The notes beneath the pieces were generated by a model that had not been told where the DNA came from, searched no databases, and was given only the letters and a program-made list of their open reading frames with translations. A program made the translations under genes and the position numbers. 64,000 bases of DNA, taken from Serendipita indica DSM 11827. Lineage: Eukaryota; Basidiomycota; Agaricomycetes; Sebacinales; Serendipitaceae. Shown here piece after piece: positions 10,346 to 21,767 of the stretch (positions are counted from its first letter, which is position 1; each line of letters opens with the position of its first letter). The stretch lies in the NCBI GenBank assembly GCA_910890315.1, contig CAJVGD010000016.1, positions 248,001-312,000 on the forward strand. The letters are read 5' to 3'.

Positions 10346-12648
10346 TTGGTGAGCATTGAACAATTCAGGAACGCGCTTTCTCACTGGTGTGAAGACGGTT
10401 CAGGGTTAAGATGCTGCTCGCAGTTGTTGGTCCTACGGGAGATCATGAACAGACTCCAATACGACGCAGAAAAGGAAGTAGACATTCTGCCGTGCGATTA
10501 CTTTCATCTGATGGCAGGAACCGAGCTCGGTGGGTCAGTAGATTATCTTTGGCCCGGATTACAAGTCACTAAGAATTTACAAGCTTTATTGTTGTTCTAT
10601 TGGTTGCTCTGTGGCTTTCTGTTGACGAGGTCATTCGAGAGCTTGCGGAAATCCTCCATACGGTCCATCTGCCTGAGGATCTGACCCCGTCAATAAGGAC
10701 AGATCGATTGAAAACAGTGATAGCGACTCTTCTGGAGCGCCACGGCATCCTTGAGGTCTCTTTACTACAGGACAGCTAGCGACCTATGAGCACGTGCAAA
10801 GGGCAAGTTCCCTCTGTAATCCTCGGCTCAACTAACCACTCATTCAAGGCTGTTGCTTGTACTCTCTGCTGCGAATATTGCAACTTCAATACGAATGAGA
10901 ACGTACTCATCTCGACGCAGCCTCCCCAGCGAACCCACTATCGTGGACACTATCACGGCCACCTCTGCATCAGATCCCTTGATGCCATCGTATTTCATCG
11001 AGAAGGAAAAGTTTATTGGTGGAGTTATGGGGTACTCCAATCCCTGCCGCGAGCTGCTCAAAGAAGCGGAGTTTGGAGAAACCCTTGTCTCGACAATCCT
11101 AAGTCTTGGATCGAGTACGGGTGAATGCGTCACAAAGGAAGACTCCGCTTCCTTGGATAAAATCCTCTCTAGGTCGCTACTGATGCGGAAAAGATTCACC
11201 GAGACCTCGACCACCAGATGGGCCATCTTGGACTCTATTTTCGGGTTTCACCCATACTCTGTGGTGGATCACTCCAAATCTCTGAAATAGAAGCAAAGAC
11301 TCGGTACTATATTTCCTCAACTACCAACGCAATAGTTGACTGCGTGCACCGGCTGCAGATGACGAAGGGCATTCTCCCCCTACAGCAACTCAGTAAGCTG
11401 GTCACTACTATCTTTCAGCTCTCACTATCGCAGATCACTCAATTGTACCAGTACCCCGTTACTCAGGTAATCCAACCTGGTCGGCCGGGTTCGGACCTGT
11501 AAGGTGAACCAATCCTTACATACTGGAGCGTCACCCAATATTTTGTAATGCAGTCGATCTCCTGCACGGCATTTTTCTGGTCGATGGATTATGGGATGAA
11601 GAAGCATTTGATGATATGCTCTCAACCTACAACTCTATTCGACATTGGCCACTATTTCTACACCAAACGATCTACTACTACGTTTCCACCCGCCAATATA
11701 CGCTTGGGCGCACGACTGTCTGGGTGAAGACAATATTGAGGATTCAGCCTACCAAGAAGCGACCTTGGGTCTTCTCCTTTGCCGTGTAGACATTTCACAC
11801 GTACATTTGCACCAATACGCGATTTTACAAGTCGAACACATACTTTTTGCCCCTTCATTCATACCCCTTCTCAACGACCGGGTCTCCTATGTGACTATGA
11901 TTCTGCGTGCTGTGCCGCATAGATCCATCTCGATACTCCAAAATTGCCGATCGGAAGTGCTTGCATCTGGGCTTGGCGAATCAGATGGAATTGCGGAGAT
12001 TCTCTTCTGGCTCTGCGACGCATATTCGCGGATGGGAGAGCTGCAGCGCGCAATTGACATTGCCGAGGAAGGGTGCATGATCGCTGCTGGACGGCACGGG
12101 CCGGAAAGCAGGTACCAACTCAAGTTAGCTTGCGAACTTGGTTGTACAAAGAATGAGACCGTTTAGAAGATGCGGAAGATATTCCCAGTACAACAATTGA
12201 TCGTGCACCATGTGCTTTCGGTATCGAATCGTGGCTCACAACGCGTCCAATGTATAACCTTGCGCGAGCATATGATAGTATAAAGAGGTGGGACGAAGCA
12301 TTGGAGATTGAAGAAAGACTATTAGAGGTGGATAAACGCATCTATGGCGAGAGGAGCGAAATTGCCCTTGTAGCCCTGACAAACATCTTAAATACCTATT
12401 TGCGCAAAGGAGACTTCGACAAGGCGAAGGAGATTAATGTCAAGGTGGTCGAGTTGAAGGAGGCACTAGGTCCAAAGAGTCCCAGCACCGCATTGAGCAT
12501 GTACAGTCTCACTGCACTCTATTACCATCGAGGTATATACAACAGGACCCTGGTACTGGCCCATCAAGCAGAAGCCATTCAACGGGACCAAATGGGCGTT
12601 CCAGGTCCTTATTACTCGGAAGCAATAAAGATGATTGAGGACATATAA
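10346..12648 (+). pseudogene. Remnant of a patatin / TPR NLR-type receptor gene lacking its nucleotide-binding core
   Basis: Protein-level similarity runs in order along the plus strand but over several frames. Patatin-like N-terminal part: LLVLREIMNRLQ, CDYFHLMAGTELGG, then after an intron-like gap (about 10538-10587) SVDEVIRELAEILHT. Patatin C-terminal part: SAANIATSIRMRTYS, EPTIVDTITATSASDPLMP, STILSLGSSTGE, then LYFRVSP. Residual winged-helix-like sequence at 11640-11860 (HPPIYAWAHDCLGEDNIED). A TPR tail at 12250-12648 (LARAYDSIKRWDEALEIEERLL repeated in variant form). In the family, patatin is followed by an NB-ARC/NACHT ATPase of about 300 residues; here no P-loop or Walker B is present. 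The usual GxSxG nucleophile elbow reads GTELG, so the lipase would be inactive. At least one in-frame stop and one or two frame breaks are present. Such receptors are linked to non-self recognition in fungi. Confidence 0.72.
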
Positions 12649-12735
12649 CAAGAGATGGCCAATCAGGAGATGTAATTATTAGCATGCACCCCTACCATAC
12701 TTTCAGCGAGTTATCTCTTCAGTATTCCGCACTAA

Positions 12736-14657
12736 CTACTCTTCATCTTCTTCGTCTTCCTCGTCGTCACTCGCGACACCGACAAGTCCGTCGCCTTGCT
12801 TCTCCTTGACGGTGCGGTTGGCTTCTCTGAGTTTTTGCGCAAACGACTTGCGTACACCAGAATTGGCAGCAATGTCCCAGATCTGTAGCTTTCCTTTTGA
12901 TCCTGCGGCAGCAACGGTAAGCGCGTCGTCGGGTGACCACGACGCGGAGAATACTTTGCCCTGAGAACCATCGGCAGTGAGCATGTGCGCAGGTACGGTA
13001 CAGTAAAGGGGTAAAGGACTCACAACGCCTAAATCTCGTGAAGTAACCAACGAGACATCTCGCTTCTCGCCGCCTTCTAACTCGTTCACGTTCCATACTT
13101 TGACGAGTTTATCGGTTCCACCTGTCAGGATGCACCCACGGATATGCGGGTTGACATCGAGAGCAGAGGCGGCGCCGTCATGCGCCGCGAGGGTAAAGCG
13201 CGTTGGTGCCACCGCAGTTGGATCGTTGGACAGCATCCGCGCATCAAAGTTGACAACCAAACCATTTTCCAAAGAAACCTATACCGATATGTCGGCCTCG
13301 ATCATAGGAAAGAACGAAGACGCACATAGAAGCATTGTGGCTGCCATGGATCCCATCGAACAGCCTCTACGTCTGCCCCCAAGAGACTTCCCACACCAAC
13401 GTCTGGGGCGCGGCTATCAAATGTCCTAACCGTGCGATCATAGCTCCCCGTGAGCAAAACGCTTGGATCCATTGCATTCCACTGGACCGCCTGGACTTTA
13501 TCCTATGAACCTCAAAGGACCGAATCGCACCGCCAGCACTCCCATCGACCAACTCCCGACTCAGGTCCCACAGCTTGACCGTCTTGTCCGCACTCGCGCT
13601 TGCAAGGAGGTTTCGGTGTGTTCGGTTCCATGAGAGCGAGAGGACAGCATCTACGTGATGTTCTGGGTCGATTCCACGCGGTTTCTGTTTCTTCTTCTTT
13701 TTCTTCCCCGTCCCAAGCGGTGTGGGCACGTGCGCTTTCGTCTTGTCTGGTCTGCCAAGGAGAGCAGTTGGGAAAAGTGCGTCGACTGTGTCCAGCGACC
13801 AGATCTCGATCTCTGGTTCAAATGTTCCGACGGCTATAAAGTTTCCAAATGTCGTGGAGGGCTGCTCGAGGGATGTCCCGGGCGAAAAGTCGAGCCATTC
13901 GAGACAGAGGGGAAGAGGGAAGTAAAAGGTCATGGTGGACATATAGATTGTCCGCGCTCTCGTCGTATACGTATACTTCGAGCTGCGCAATCTCGTCCTC
14001 CGTTTTGGCAGCAACGAGCAAGTTGTCAGTTGAATACACTTCTAGCTCCTCCTTTTCGTCTTCTTCCTAGGAGTAGTCATCTGTTACCAGGTGCGTGCAA
14101 TCGTCTGGGCAGGGCTCACATCTTTGAGGGTAATATAAGGATCGTCCTCGTTATCCTTGTAGTATGTCAACCCCTTGATATTCGAGAAGAGACTTCCTGT
14201 AAACTGTGAGAAAGGTTCAAACAGAAGGGAAGAAAGAGGTTGCACCTTTTTGCCGACCGACATCGTCGTCGTACTCGTCGAGCTTGTACTCTGACAAGTC
14301 ATTTGGGTCCTTTTTATCGACTTCCATACCATCTTCATCATCAGACACACTAGATGCACCAGAAACACGAATCGCCACCATATCCACAAGGCGCAACGAA
14401 AAGTCCAAAAGTCAGATCAATTGACACGAGAAAAGAGAGGAAACATACTCTTCCCAATCTTCTTCATGATCTTCTTCATCTGCACCTTCACCCATCTCAT
14501 CCAACAGTACTTTCTCGTCGAGCTCGGCATCTGCGAGCTCTTCTCGAGCAAGCTTACTAACGCGCTTGAGCTCTTCATCGTCAACGGTGTACGTTTGTGG
14601 ATTTTGAGCAGCGACGCCCCGTCGGACCCATGCGAGTGATGAAATGAGCGTCGCCAT
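12736..14657 (-). CDS. PWP1: PWP1-like WD40 ribosome-biogenesis protein (frame interrupted in this sequence)
   Basis: Exons 14657..14449, 14349..14246, 14196..14120, 14066..13326, 13278..13024, 12960..12736, with introns of 47-99 bp. The start is classical for PWP1 ([20 protein letters not shown]), followed by an acidic region, then [21 protein letters not shown] and WD repeats ([48 protein letters not shown]). The acidic C-terminus is typical. PWP1 acts in the nucleolus in rDNA transcription and 60S assembly and is normally essential or near-essential. In the fourth exon the conserved frame jumps twice: near 13900 (between [10 protein letters not shown] and CLEWLDF) and near 13501 (between SFEVH and DKVQAVQWN). 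The two shifts compensate, so exon length stays a multiple of three, but the stretch between is only conserved in the shifted frame. Base-calling errors or a young pseudogene are both possible. Confidence 0.85.
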
Positions 14658-14755
14658 CTTTTTACCCCCACCCTACCTGTGAACCAAAGTTCTCGAGAAG
14701 CCGTGATGAGATTGAAAAGAGGGACTGGATTGCGATAGGAATTACAAGTTACACA

Positions 14756-17125
14756 TTATTGGATCTTTAGAAGCCAGACAGACCGCAGCTCGCAAGACTG
14801 TGGTCGTCGCGCGGGAGGGGGGGAAAACATGTATCGGAACAGAGAAAGGACAGAGGCCAGGTCAGAGCCAGGAAACATACTTTTCATGACCACGCATGTA
14901 ATCATACGGGTCATGAATAACCTCGTCCTCGTCATGGTCTGTGAAACTCGTCCTACTCCGCGATCGATGTGGGAAGAGCCACCACCACCAATTACCCGTA
15001 CGCGAACTAATGGACGAAACATCCCCTGTTCCTCCTGTCGTCGCACTGCGACCACCGCGAATGCTGCCCCTGCAATGCTCCCTCCTCCTCCAACCGGAGT
15101 ATGATGGGGTACACCAAGATGGCTCGCATGGATACTTGGGAAATGAGTCGCTTGTAGGGGCTTTCCGACGAGGCGACCCCAGGTCGGCTGAGGTTGCATG
15201 TCCATAAAACTGCTCTGGCTCTCGAGTGCATTTGGCGAATTGGGTCCACTTGTCACGGTACTCGTCATAAACGACACCTTTTTCGTGTTTTTGCCATCTG
15301 TCGGCGACGCGAGCGAGGGGGATTCGTCCATCTCCATCTCGTCACTCTCGTTTCGACCATGTCCACCTCCGCTGAAATTGGAATCATCGTGTCCATGCAA
15401 GGTGAGCCTTCGTCGTCGCGAGTTGTGGAAATGGACGACCTGTGTCGTCTTGAGCGAGAGGAGTAATCTGGACATGGCAATGGTGAGAATCATCCAGCAG
15501 CTGTAGAGTGGGAGTCCGATCCAGAGGTAGTGCGCAGTCTTCCAACTCTATAGAAAAATTGAGTAAATGATCCGCTTTGCGAGACGGAAATCAAAGGGAC
15601 GCACAATAAAGGAGAGTGTGATGGCCGTCAAGGTGACGGAATAGTAGATGATGCCATCCGAATAGAGCACGGCAAGCATCCGCGTCTGGCTAGACCTATA
15701 CACAACATAATTATCAGTCATTTGCAAGACGCAACGAGTTTGAGGAAAGAATGGATTGAGCTCCGGAGAGGCGAGCCAATGCATGAATCAACGAGTCCGA
15801 GGGGGTGGAGGAGGGGTGAAACGAGGAGGGGTAAATCTCCGTCCCAGCCATCAACGTCGTGCCATCACGTCGAGCCTCTGTGTCTATCCAAATTCCCAAA
15901 AATGGAAATTGGGAATCTGTTTCGAGGGAGTAGAGGACGTCGACCGCGTCGGGCCCCGATAGATTAAGGACAGACGTCGTCTTCGCACGGGTGGGACCAA
16001 AGGGGCGGCGGAACGGAAGTGGGCCAGAGTCCGCCCGGATCGGCGAGCCTGGGCCTCTCTCCCCCCCCTTTTCAGGTCCCCTCCCTGAACGTTCTCGAGC
16101 GAGGGATTATCGTAGGCGATGAGGCATCTGGCGTGGCGTCGACGTTTGGCAGGTTGATAATTCGGGGACGCGTCCGGAGCGAAGATGGGCCGAGACAACT
16201 CAGGCCTCGATATGATGATCATGATGCAAGGGAGGGATATGAAAGATGAATGTTGGACGAACCTTGGCGTGGCAATGGCTTTGAAGACGAGGAAAAAGAC
16301 GAGAAAGGCATGCATGACGATATCCGGCAGCCATAGTTTCCAGACATTTGGAACGAGGGTAAAACACACGTTTGCTCTATCTTCGTAGTAGATCACTATC
16401 CGAGGCGGTTGAGCAGAGTCCACGGGCCTAGGCGAGTCGAAACCACTCACATCGCTTATTCTTGTAAAAGACTTCGATGAGCATTGCAATCGAAGCCGAA
16501 GTACCGGCTATCCAGACACCCATGAGGAGGTAGAGCGTCCGACGAGAAGCTTGCCATACGGCATGTAATCTACGAGTTTTTCCGTAAGTCGACGGTCAAA
16601 ATTGTCAGTAGAACGCACCGGAGGATAATAATAAACGCGACAAGCGCAAGAGAGACTTGCTCGATGGAGACGGAGACGAGGACCCATCTGCGGCAGCCCT
16701 GCAAAGAGGTCAGGGATAGCAGAGAAAGGAGTTTAATGACGCACTTCGTCTGTGAGATCGGTCGCCAGTCCACTGAGTGCTACTTTTGTCAGTACCGTAC
16801 GACCACCGGGCGCAAGGGCGGAACCAACTGTAGAGGCTTCCAATGACCACGATGGGGGTAACGTATCGGTTGAAGAGGAAGACGACTTTAATGACTGTCC
16901 AGGGTGCTTTCCATATGTATTTCACCTGCATTAACATCCCATAATTAGCGTTGCTCTCGAGACAGGCGAGGGACGGCGGACCTCGTCGGCGAAAGTGAGG
17001 AGCATGTCCCAGATCATGCCGGCGAAGAGACCATAGTTGAAGGACCGAGTGACGAGAATAACCTTGCCGATGAGGAGGAGGTGAGAATATGTGAGCGGGA
17101 TATTGACACCCTCGGGGAGAGGCAT
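14756..17125 (-). CDS. Seven-helix membrane protein of the DUF6533 family
   Basis: Eight exons: 17125..16982, 16925..16829, 16779..16745, 16698..16619, 16569..16451, 16395..16263, 15695..15605, 15547..14756; joined frame 496 residues. Seven hydrophobic segments are visible, one per exon or so: GLFAGMIWDMLLTF, TVIKVVFLFNRYVTPIVVIG, VSIEQVSLALVAFIIIL, LYLLMGVWIAGTSASIAMLI, DIVMHAFLVFFLVF, IIYYSVTLTAITLSFI and YLWIGLPLYSCWMILTIAM. The DFADEVKYIWKAPW-like motif before helix two is the DUF6533 hallmark in basidiomycetes. Function is unknown; a receptor-like role is often guessed. A 240-residue polar tail follows. The exact C-terminus is uncertain because further weak splice sites in 14830-14990 would give a shorter acidic end. 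The intron after exon six is 567 bp, ten times the local norm. Confidence 0.75.
15696..16262 (-). other. Unusually long (567-bp) intron in the seven-helix gene
   Basis: The flanking exons join in phase (CCA AG | G TCT), giving contiguous family-like sequence, so this stretch behaves as one intron with a GTTCGT donor and TATAG acceptor. All other introns of the gene are 46-57 bp. It contains no recognised element and no terminal repeats that I can see; a small inserted sequence that has lost its ends is possible. Confidence 0.5.
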
Positions 17126-18012
17126 CCCCCAGTTCTAAGCAGGTGGTATCCGAATGCAACCCAAATGATCCAGTCCTGAATATTTTCCTGAAAAATATAA
17201 AACGTCCAAGACGGAGAGGAGACGAGAGAAGAAGGGGGTGCAAGAAGTGAGGGCGGGAGAAGGTATGCGATGGCACGGCCCAGGGGTTGTTATACTCTGG
17301 GATTGATCGGGTTGATGGGACGGACAATGCCCATGACTTCGAGGCCCATTGCCTTGTCAAAACTAACCCCTTGGCACACACGCAGTGTCCCTGTACTGTA
17401 CTCTACTAATCTATCTACTGATACGTCTAGCAGTTTGCGTTTCCCCGCCGGGCATCGATTCAGGTTCCGCTTGTCCAAACATCCACGATCTCTCGGTCGT
17501 CTCTTTTCTACGGAAGCTATCAAAGATTGGCTGCTCGAGGTGACCCTGAGAGTGGGCAGCGTCTGCCACTTAGCCGGCTGCTCGATGTCCCGGAGAGAGA
17601 GAGAGCACGGTTTCATCCGAAGTTCATAACCGGTAGCTCCAAAGTGACATCCTCGCGCACCACCCATCGCATTACGGAACCCACGGAACATGAACCGATC
17701 GTCTGTGAGAACGGCGGAGGAACGGTGTGAACAGATTAACCGCACCCGCACTAGCCTCTCGAACATATTTTTATTTACAAATTTTCTCACGAGAATGCGA
17801 TGACTAGAGGAGGCACTAGAGGCAAACACCCCCCACTCCAGAGGAGAGAGCCAGATCTCGTCGGTATCTAGATATCTAATTTAGACTCGACCTGGCGACC
17901 CGACAATTCGCATCAGTCACCTTTCGGGTCGACAGGTAAGCGGAGCCTCGAGCACGTGCCTCGCGATTATACCTTGTCCCACTGATCGAACTCAACTTTT
18001 TTGGCTTGACCG
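17126..18012. other. Intergenic region
   Basis: Upstream of the seven-helix gene. Several short open frames occur on both strands but none has a start, family match or splice logic. Nothing else recognised. Confidence 0.4.
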
Positions 18013-20134
18013 TCAACATCCATCCGACATCGAATTCCTTGGCCATGCCTGTTCATATCCGCCTTTATCTCGGGGTCTCGACCACGTAGTCAGTTCTGGG
18101 TTTGAGTACGCCTCAGGGGAAGCTATTCGGGGATGAGAACGAGGTTTACGCGTTGTACTAGGGGCGCACGCATTGATATAGTTGCTCGTTGCAAAGTTTG
18201 GTGGGTCACACGTCACGTTCATCTCGTCCTCGTATTGATACACACGGATCCAATCCACTTTCATATCCGCCGGAAATGTCAGCTCGTCGAATGGGATCCC
18301 ATGGGAAAATCCCTCGCTGATACCCAAGTTGATGATAATGTACTATCACACTAAATGAGTGCCTTCTCAAAGCAACGAATATACACACCATCGGCTCCTT
18401 TGAAATCCCTCGTTTGTCAATGTTTGCAGTCGTCTCCCCTCCGAATCCCTGCGCATCCATGCACCACGCCAGTTTGCCGTCGTTGATCCACGTGATATGC
18501 GCTCCATCCTCTGCGTATCCGTGTTTGTACTGGAACCCGTACGTAGCAAAACACCTTTCATCCGCGAGCTCGTAGCACCCTGGGTTCGTCTTGCTGACCA
18601 CGCTCGCAGTCTGCTGCCAAACTCCACCCGGGTACGCATTCACATACTGATCATCATCCAGTCTTCCATAGTAATGTCCATACTTGCTATGATCCCACAT
18701 ATACCCGGCATTGAATAGGGCAAATTGAGCAGACTGCGAGACTGCAGACGCGTTCATGATGGGATCGATGATGGCCTCGAAAATATCAATCTCTGGTGCA
18801 CCTCTGCCAGCATATCTTCCATCCGCGAAAACAGGACCAGGATGTGCCTCACCTGGACAGGTGCATGCTGAGAGGCGTTGGCCTGGTTGAAAGGAGAGGG
18901 GGATTGTAGGTGGTGGGTTAGACGCGTCGGACTGGTTCTTGAGAGTCCCGAGGTCGCAGGCTTCGTAGCTGTATGGTCATAGCCCCTCAGTGGTGGCGCC
19001 GAAGCCAGCTCTTCCGAGGTTACCCATCGTCCATACTGCTGGCTAGAACGAGTTAGGTTGCAGCCAAGTGTTGTGGAATAGAGAGTGCGCACCCAGAATC
19101 CCTGGACTTTGGGGGAACCGGGTAGTTGAACGCTCGCTATGACCTTCAGCTCGAGTGGTTATTATCCAACCCAAACTCGCACCTTCAATCAATCCACCGG
19201 TAAAGCAAAGCTTGTTCCATGTCGTTATCATTGCGCTCACATACTTGAGGTTGTGGTTATCCTCCGGTTTCTCTACCTCTGCCATCTCGATCCAGAGCTG
19301 GCCGTCTTTTGTATACGCTTGTTGCGGGTCATACCTATTAAGCTCAGTCAAACACTCTCTTCTCTCGTACGTCCTCACCACTCAAGGTCGTCCGTCCCCT
19401 AGATACCATCACCCATCAGCGAATGTAGCTAACATGCGGAGAAGACGCACCCAATAATGCATATCTACTGCTTCCCAGTATGGTCATCACCAGGCCAAAA
19501 CGTGCGACCGTCAATCAAACTCGTCGCTGAACACCAGCACCATTTCGCGGTTGTCAACCGGCGAGGCCTTGCGGCGTACATTTGCAGGCGTATCCTTGTC
19601 AATGAGTGCAAAGGCACTCTCAAATACTTGTACCGTGGCGTTGATCCCACCAAGGTTGAATCCACGCAGGTGCTTGTCTTTGAGCATCTTGCGTATGCCA
19701 TTCTGTAGGGGCCAAACGAAACTGTTACGTAGTTAGCGTATCATGTACCATTCATACTCATACTAAAGGTTCAAGTGCAACAAATGGACGTACAATACCC
19801 CAACTATACTCAGAAAGACAAGGCCGATACATCCCAGCGATGATATTCCCCGAGCGCTAAATATCGATCCATTATCATCAAGATGTTTGTCTGGGATGTG
19901 CAACCAGTCGTCGGGTTCAGCCTGCTTTGGTGAGGTGTTGTAACCCCATTGCCTTGGATCCGGCGAAAGCGCAAACTATCCTCATCAGTCACATCCCCAT
20001 GTACTTTTCTTACTCACCTGATTGGTAATAAAGCCCTTGGCGGGGGGTCGAGGAGGGGGTAGGGGACTTTGGGGACCGAGAGGTGCATAGTCGCCCCCTC
20101 CATCGTCTCGGTACTTGGAACGCTTCCGCCCGTG
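18013..20134 (-). pseudogene. KRE6/SKN1-like GH16 beta-glucan synthesis gene, disrupted
   Basis: The minus strand encodes, in order, the KRE6 layout: a cytosolic Pro-rich piece (SPLPPPRPPAKGFITNQ), a membrane helix (LGCIGLVFLSIVGVL, exon 19975..19794), LVFSDEFD, HYW, DLEWYDPQQAYTKDGQL, the GH16 catalytic motif GAPEIDIFEA, then QSAQFALFNAGYMWD, FSHGIPFDELTFPADMKVDW and a Cys-ending tail (RNSMSDGC). KRE6-type proteins are type II membrane proteins needed for beta-1,6-glucan. The E-x-D-x-x-E residues are present. However, the frame breaks twice close together at about 19500-19535 (SDEFD / DGRTFWPGDD / YWEAVD), and a conserved Trp in the segment ATT-GLWPYSY reads as TGA near 18975. No good start codon joins the first exon. 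Introns of 42-65 bp remain recognisable. It is probably a recent pseudogene, unless the sequence has errors. Confidence 0.8.
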
Positions 20135-20771
20135 AACATTTGACAGAGAAATTTATTAGCTAGGTGAGAGCGCAATCAAGTTGGGCCAGCTGGGCAGCCA
20201 AGTCGCTCGGCCGGTAGTGGTGTGCAAAGAAAATGTAGTCAGCGCGTTCAGGATATATCTCATCCGCGGAAGAAATAATCCATCTTCCAATATTATGAAC
20301 ACAAAAAAATGCGCGCGTCTACATCTGACGAATACAGTTGACATAAAGTAGATGCCTCGAGTGAATGCATTATGCGGAGCAGGAAATACATCGTGTGTGA
20401 ACCTTATTGAAGGGTCTAGATCGCAGTAACATTGTAAAACAAAGGCGCCTCGTGGGTTGCGTAGTGATACTATGTAGAGTTCTCCATTTGCTGACTGTTG
20501 TGCATATATAGAGAGGGCGGATACGCATACCGGAGTACTTGTTGATTTCCATTAGAAAGATGACACAGCAACGGGGATAATCCACCGACAATCTCGGTCC
20601 CTCGACTCCTTTACATTGAAGGAGCCAGCCTCTTCGGCGTTAGTGGGCTAAGGTGCGAGATGGCGAAGGCCAAGACTCGCTCCTGCCGTCCATACGTACG
20701 TGCACGATTCGGACCGCTATAGTAATTATACACAATAGTTTCTGAATACAAAGTCCATAGACGGAAACGAT
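20135..20771. other. Spacer between the two KRE6-like pieces
   Basis: No gene recognised. It should have contained the start of the downstream copy, but no in-frame ATG joined to its first recognisable exon is found. Confidence 0.35.
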
Positions 20772-21281
20772 CTAACCCTCCGTTGCATTCTTTGCACTAC
20801 TCCGCGTTGCTATTTCTTTTATTCCTATCTCTAATGGCCAGAAGAAGCTATGGTGTCTGTTAGTCATGTCAAACCGACGAGTATACGGAATACTTACAAG
20901 ATTCCAAAGATTGCGATGAAGGTGATTGCAATACATCCTAATGCTGATGCCCCACGAGTAGTGAAGATGGAGCCCGTATCGTCGATATTCTCGTCTGGGC
21001 TGTGAACCCAGTCATCCACCTCTTTGGATTCGGGTGATATGTCGTAAATCCATAACACCGGATCAGATAGCATGACCTACAAGCTAGTTACTTTATATCC
21101 TGTGATTTATTTTAGTACGTGCCCCTCTCTTGGTGTAATAAATAGGGAGAGTCTGGGTCGCAGCAGCCACCGACGCGCTCGCCCGCTTCTCGCTTGCGGC
21201 GTACTGGGAAGTAGGTCGTCTTGCGCCACTTGATGTATTAATGGAGTATTTTCTCCCTTCTATAGACGGTCTACTTGTCAT
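20772..21281 (-). pseudogene. Detached N-terminal fragment of a second KRE6-like gene
   Basis: An ATG at 21281 opens a Ser/Thr-rich cytosolic segment (MTSRPSIEGRKYSINTSSGA) to about 21119. A second piece (21076..20898) matches the KRE6 region preceding and including the membrane helix: EVDDWVHSPDENIDDTGSIF, then ALGCIAITFIAIFGIL. An intron-like gap (GTAAGT/CATAG) leads to a short tail ending at 20772. No catalytic GH16 domain follows. The splice between the first two pieces does not keep frame in any arrangement I tried. It lies directly upstream of the disrupted GH16 gene, in the same orientation, which suggests a tandem duplication followed by decay. Similarity to the corresponding part of the main copy is clear at protein level. 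Confidence 0.6.
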
Positions 21282-21767
21282 GACGCGCCAGGCGAATGCA
21301 AACTAGTGAGAAGAAAGTGGATGTATGTAGAACTTGGCGCCATCGACCAGAGAGCATGAAGGTAAATATAGGTCTAGTCAATATAGCCAGACCGACCCCC
21401 GGCCATGGACATCAATGCTGGGCGCCGAAGGTGCATATGGAATCTAATATACTGGTCCAAGCGCGAGCGAGAGGACAGCTGATGGATAGCCCGCACTGCT
21501 TCTGAGAGGTACGGAATTTGCGGACAAGTAAGAGAACTGTCCTAGCGGATCATCACGTCTGGCCCAAACGAGCTGGCGAGCGCTGCTAACGCTCCGAGTC
21601 GGTCAGACGCGAAGTATCGCCGACATCAACGAGCAGAAGATCGCACTCCATATCGGCGGGCATACAAGATTATTCATAGCTCGCCACGTAAGTCTTGGCC
21701 GAGACCATGTCTTGATCAAGGCGACGTCTTGAGAGAGAGAGCAATATGTGGTACACATTCAATCAGA
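21282..21767. other. Intergenic region
   Basis: Sequence between the 3' end of the polygalacturonase gene and the KRE6-like fragment. Nothing recognised. Confidence 0.4.
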
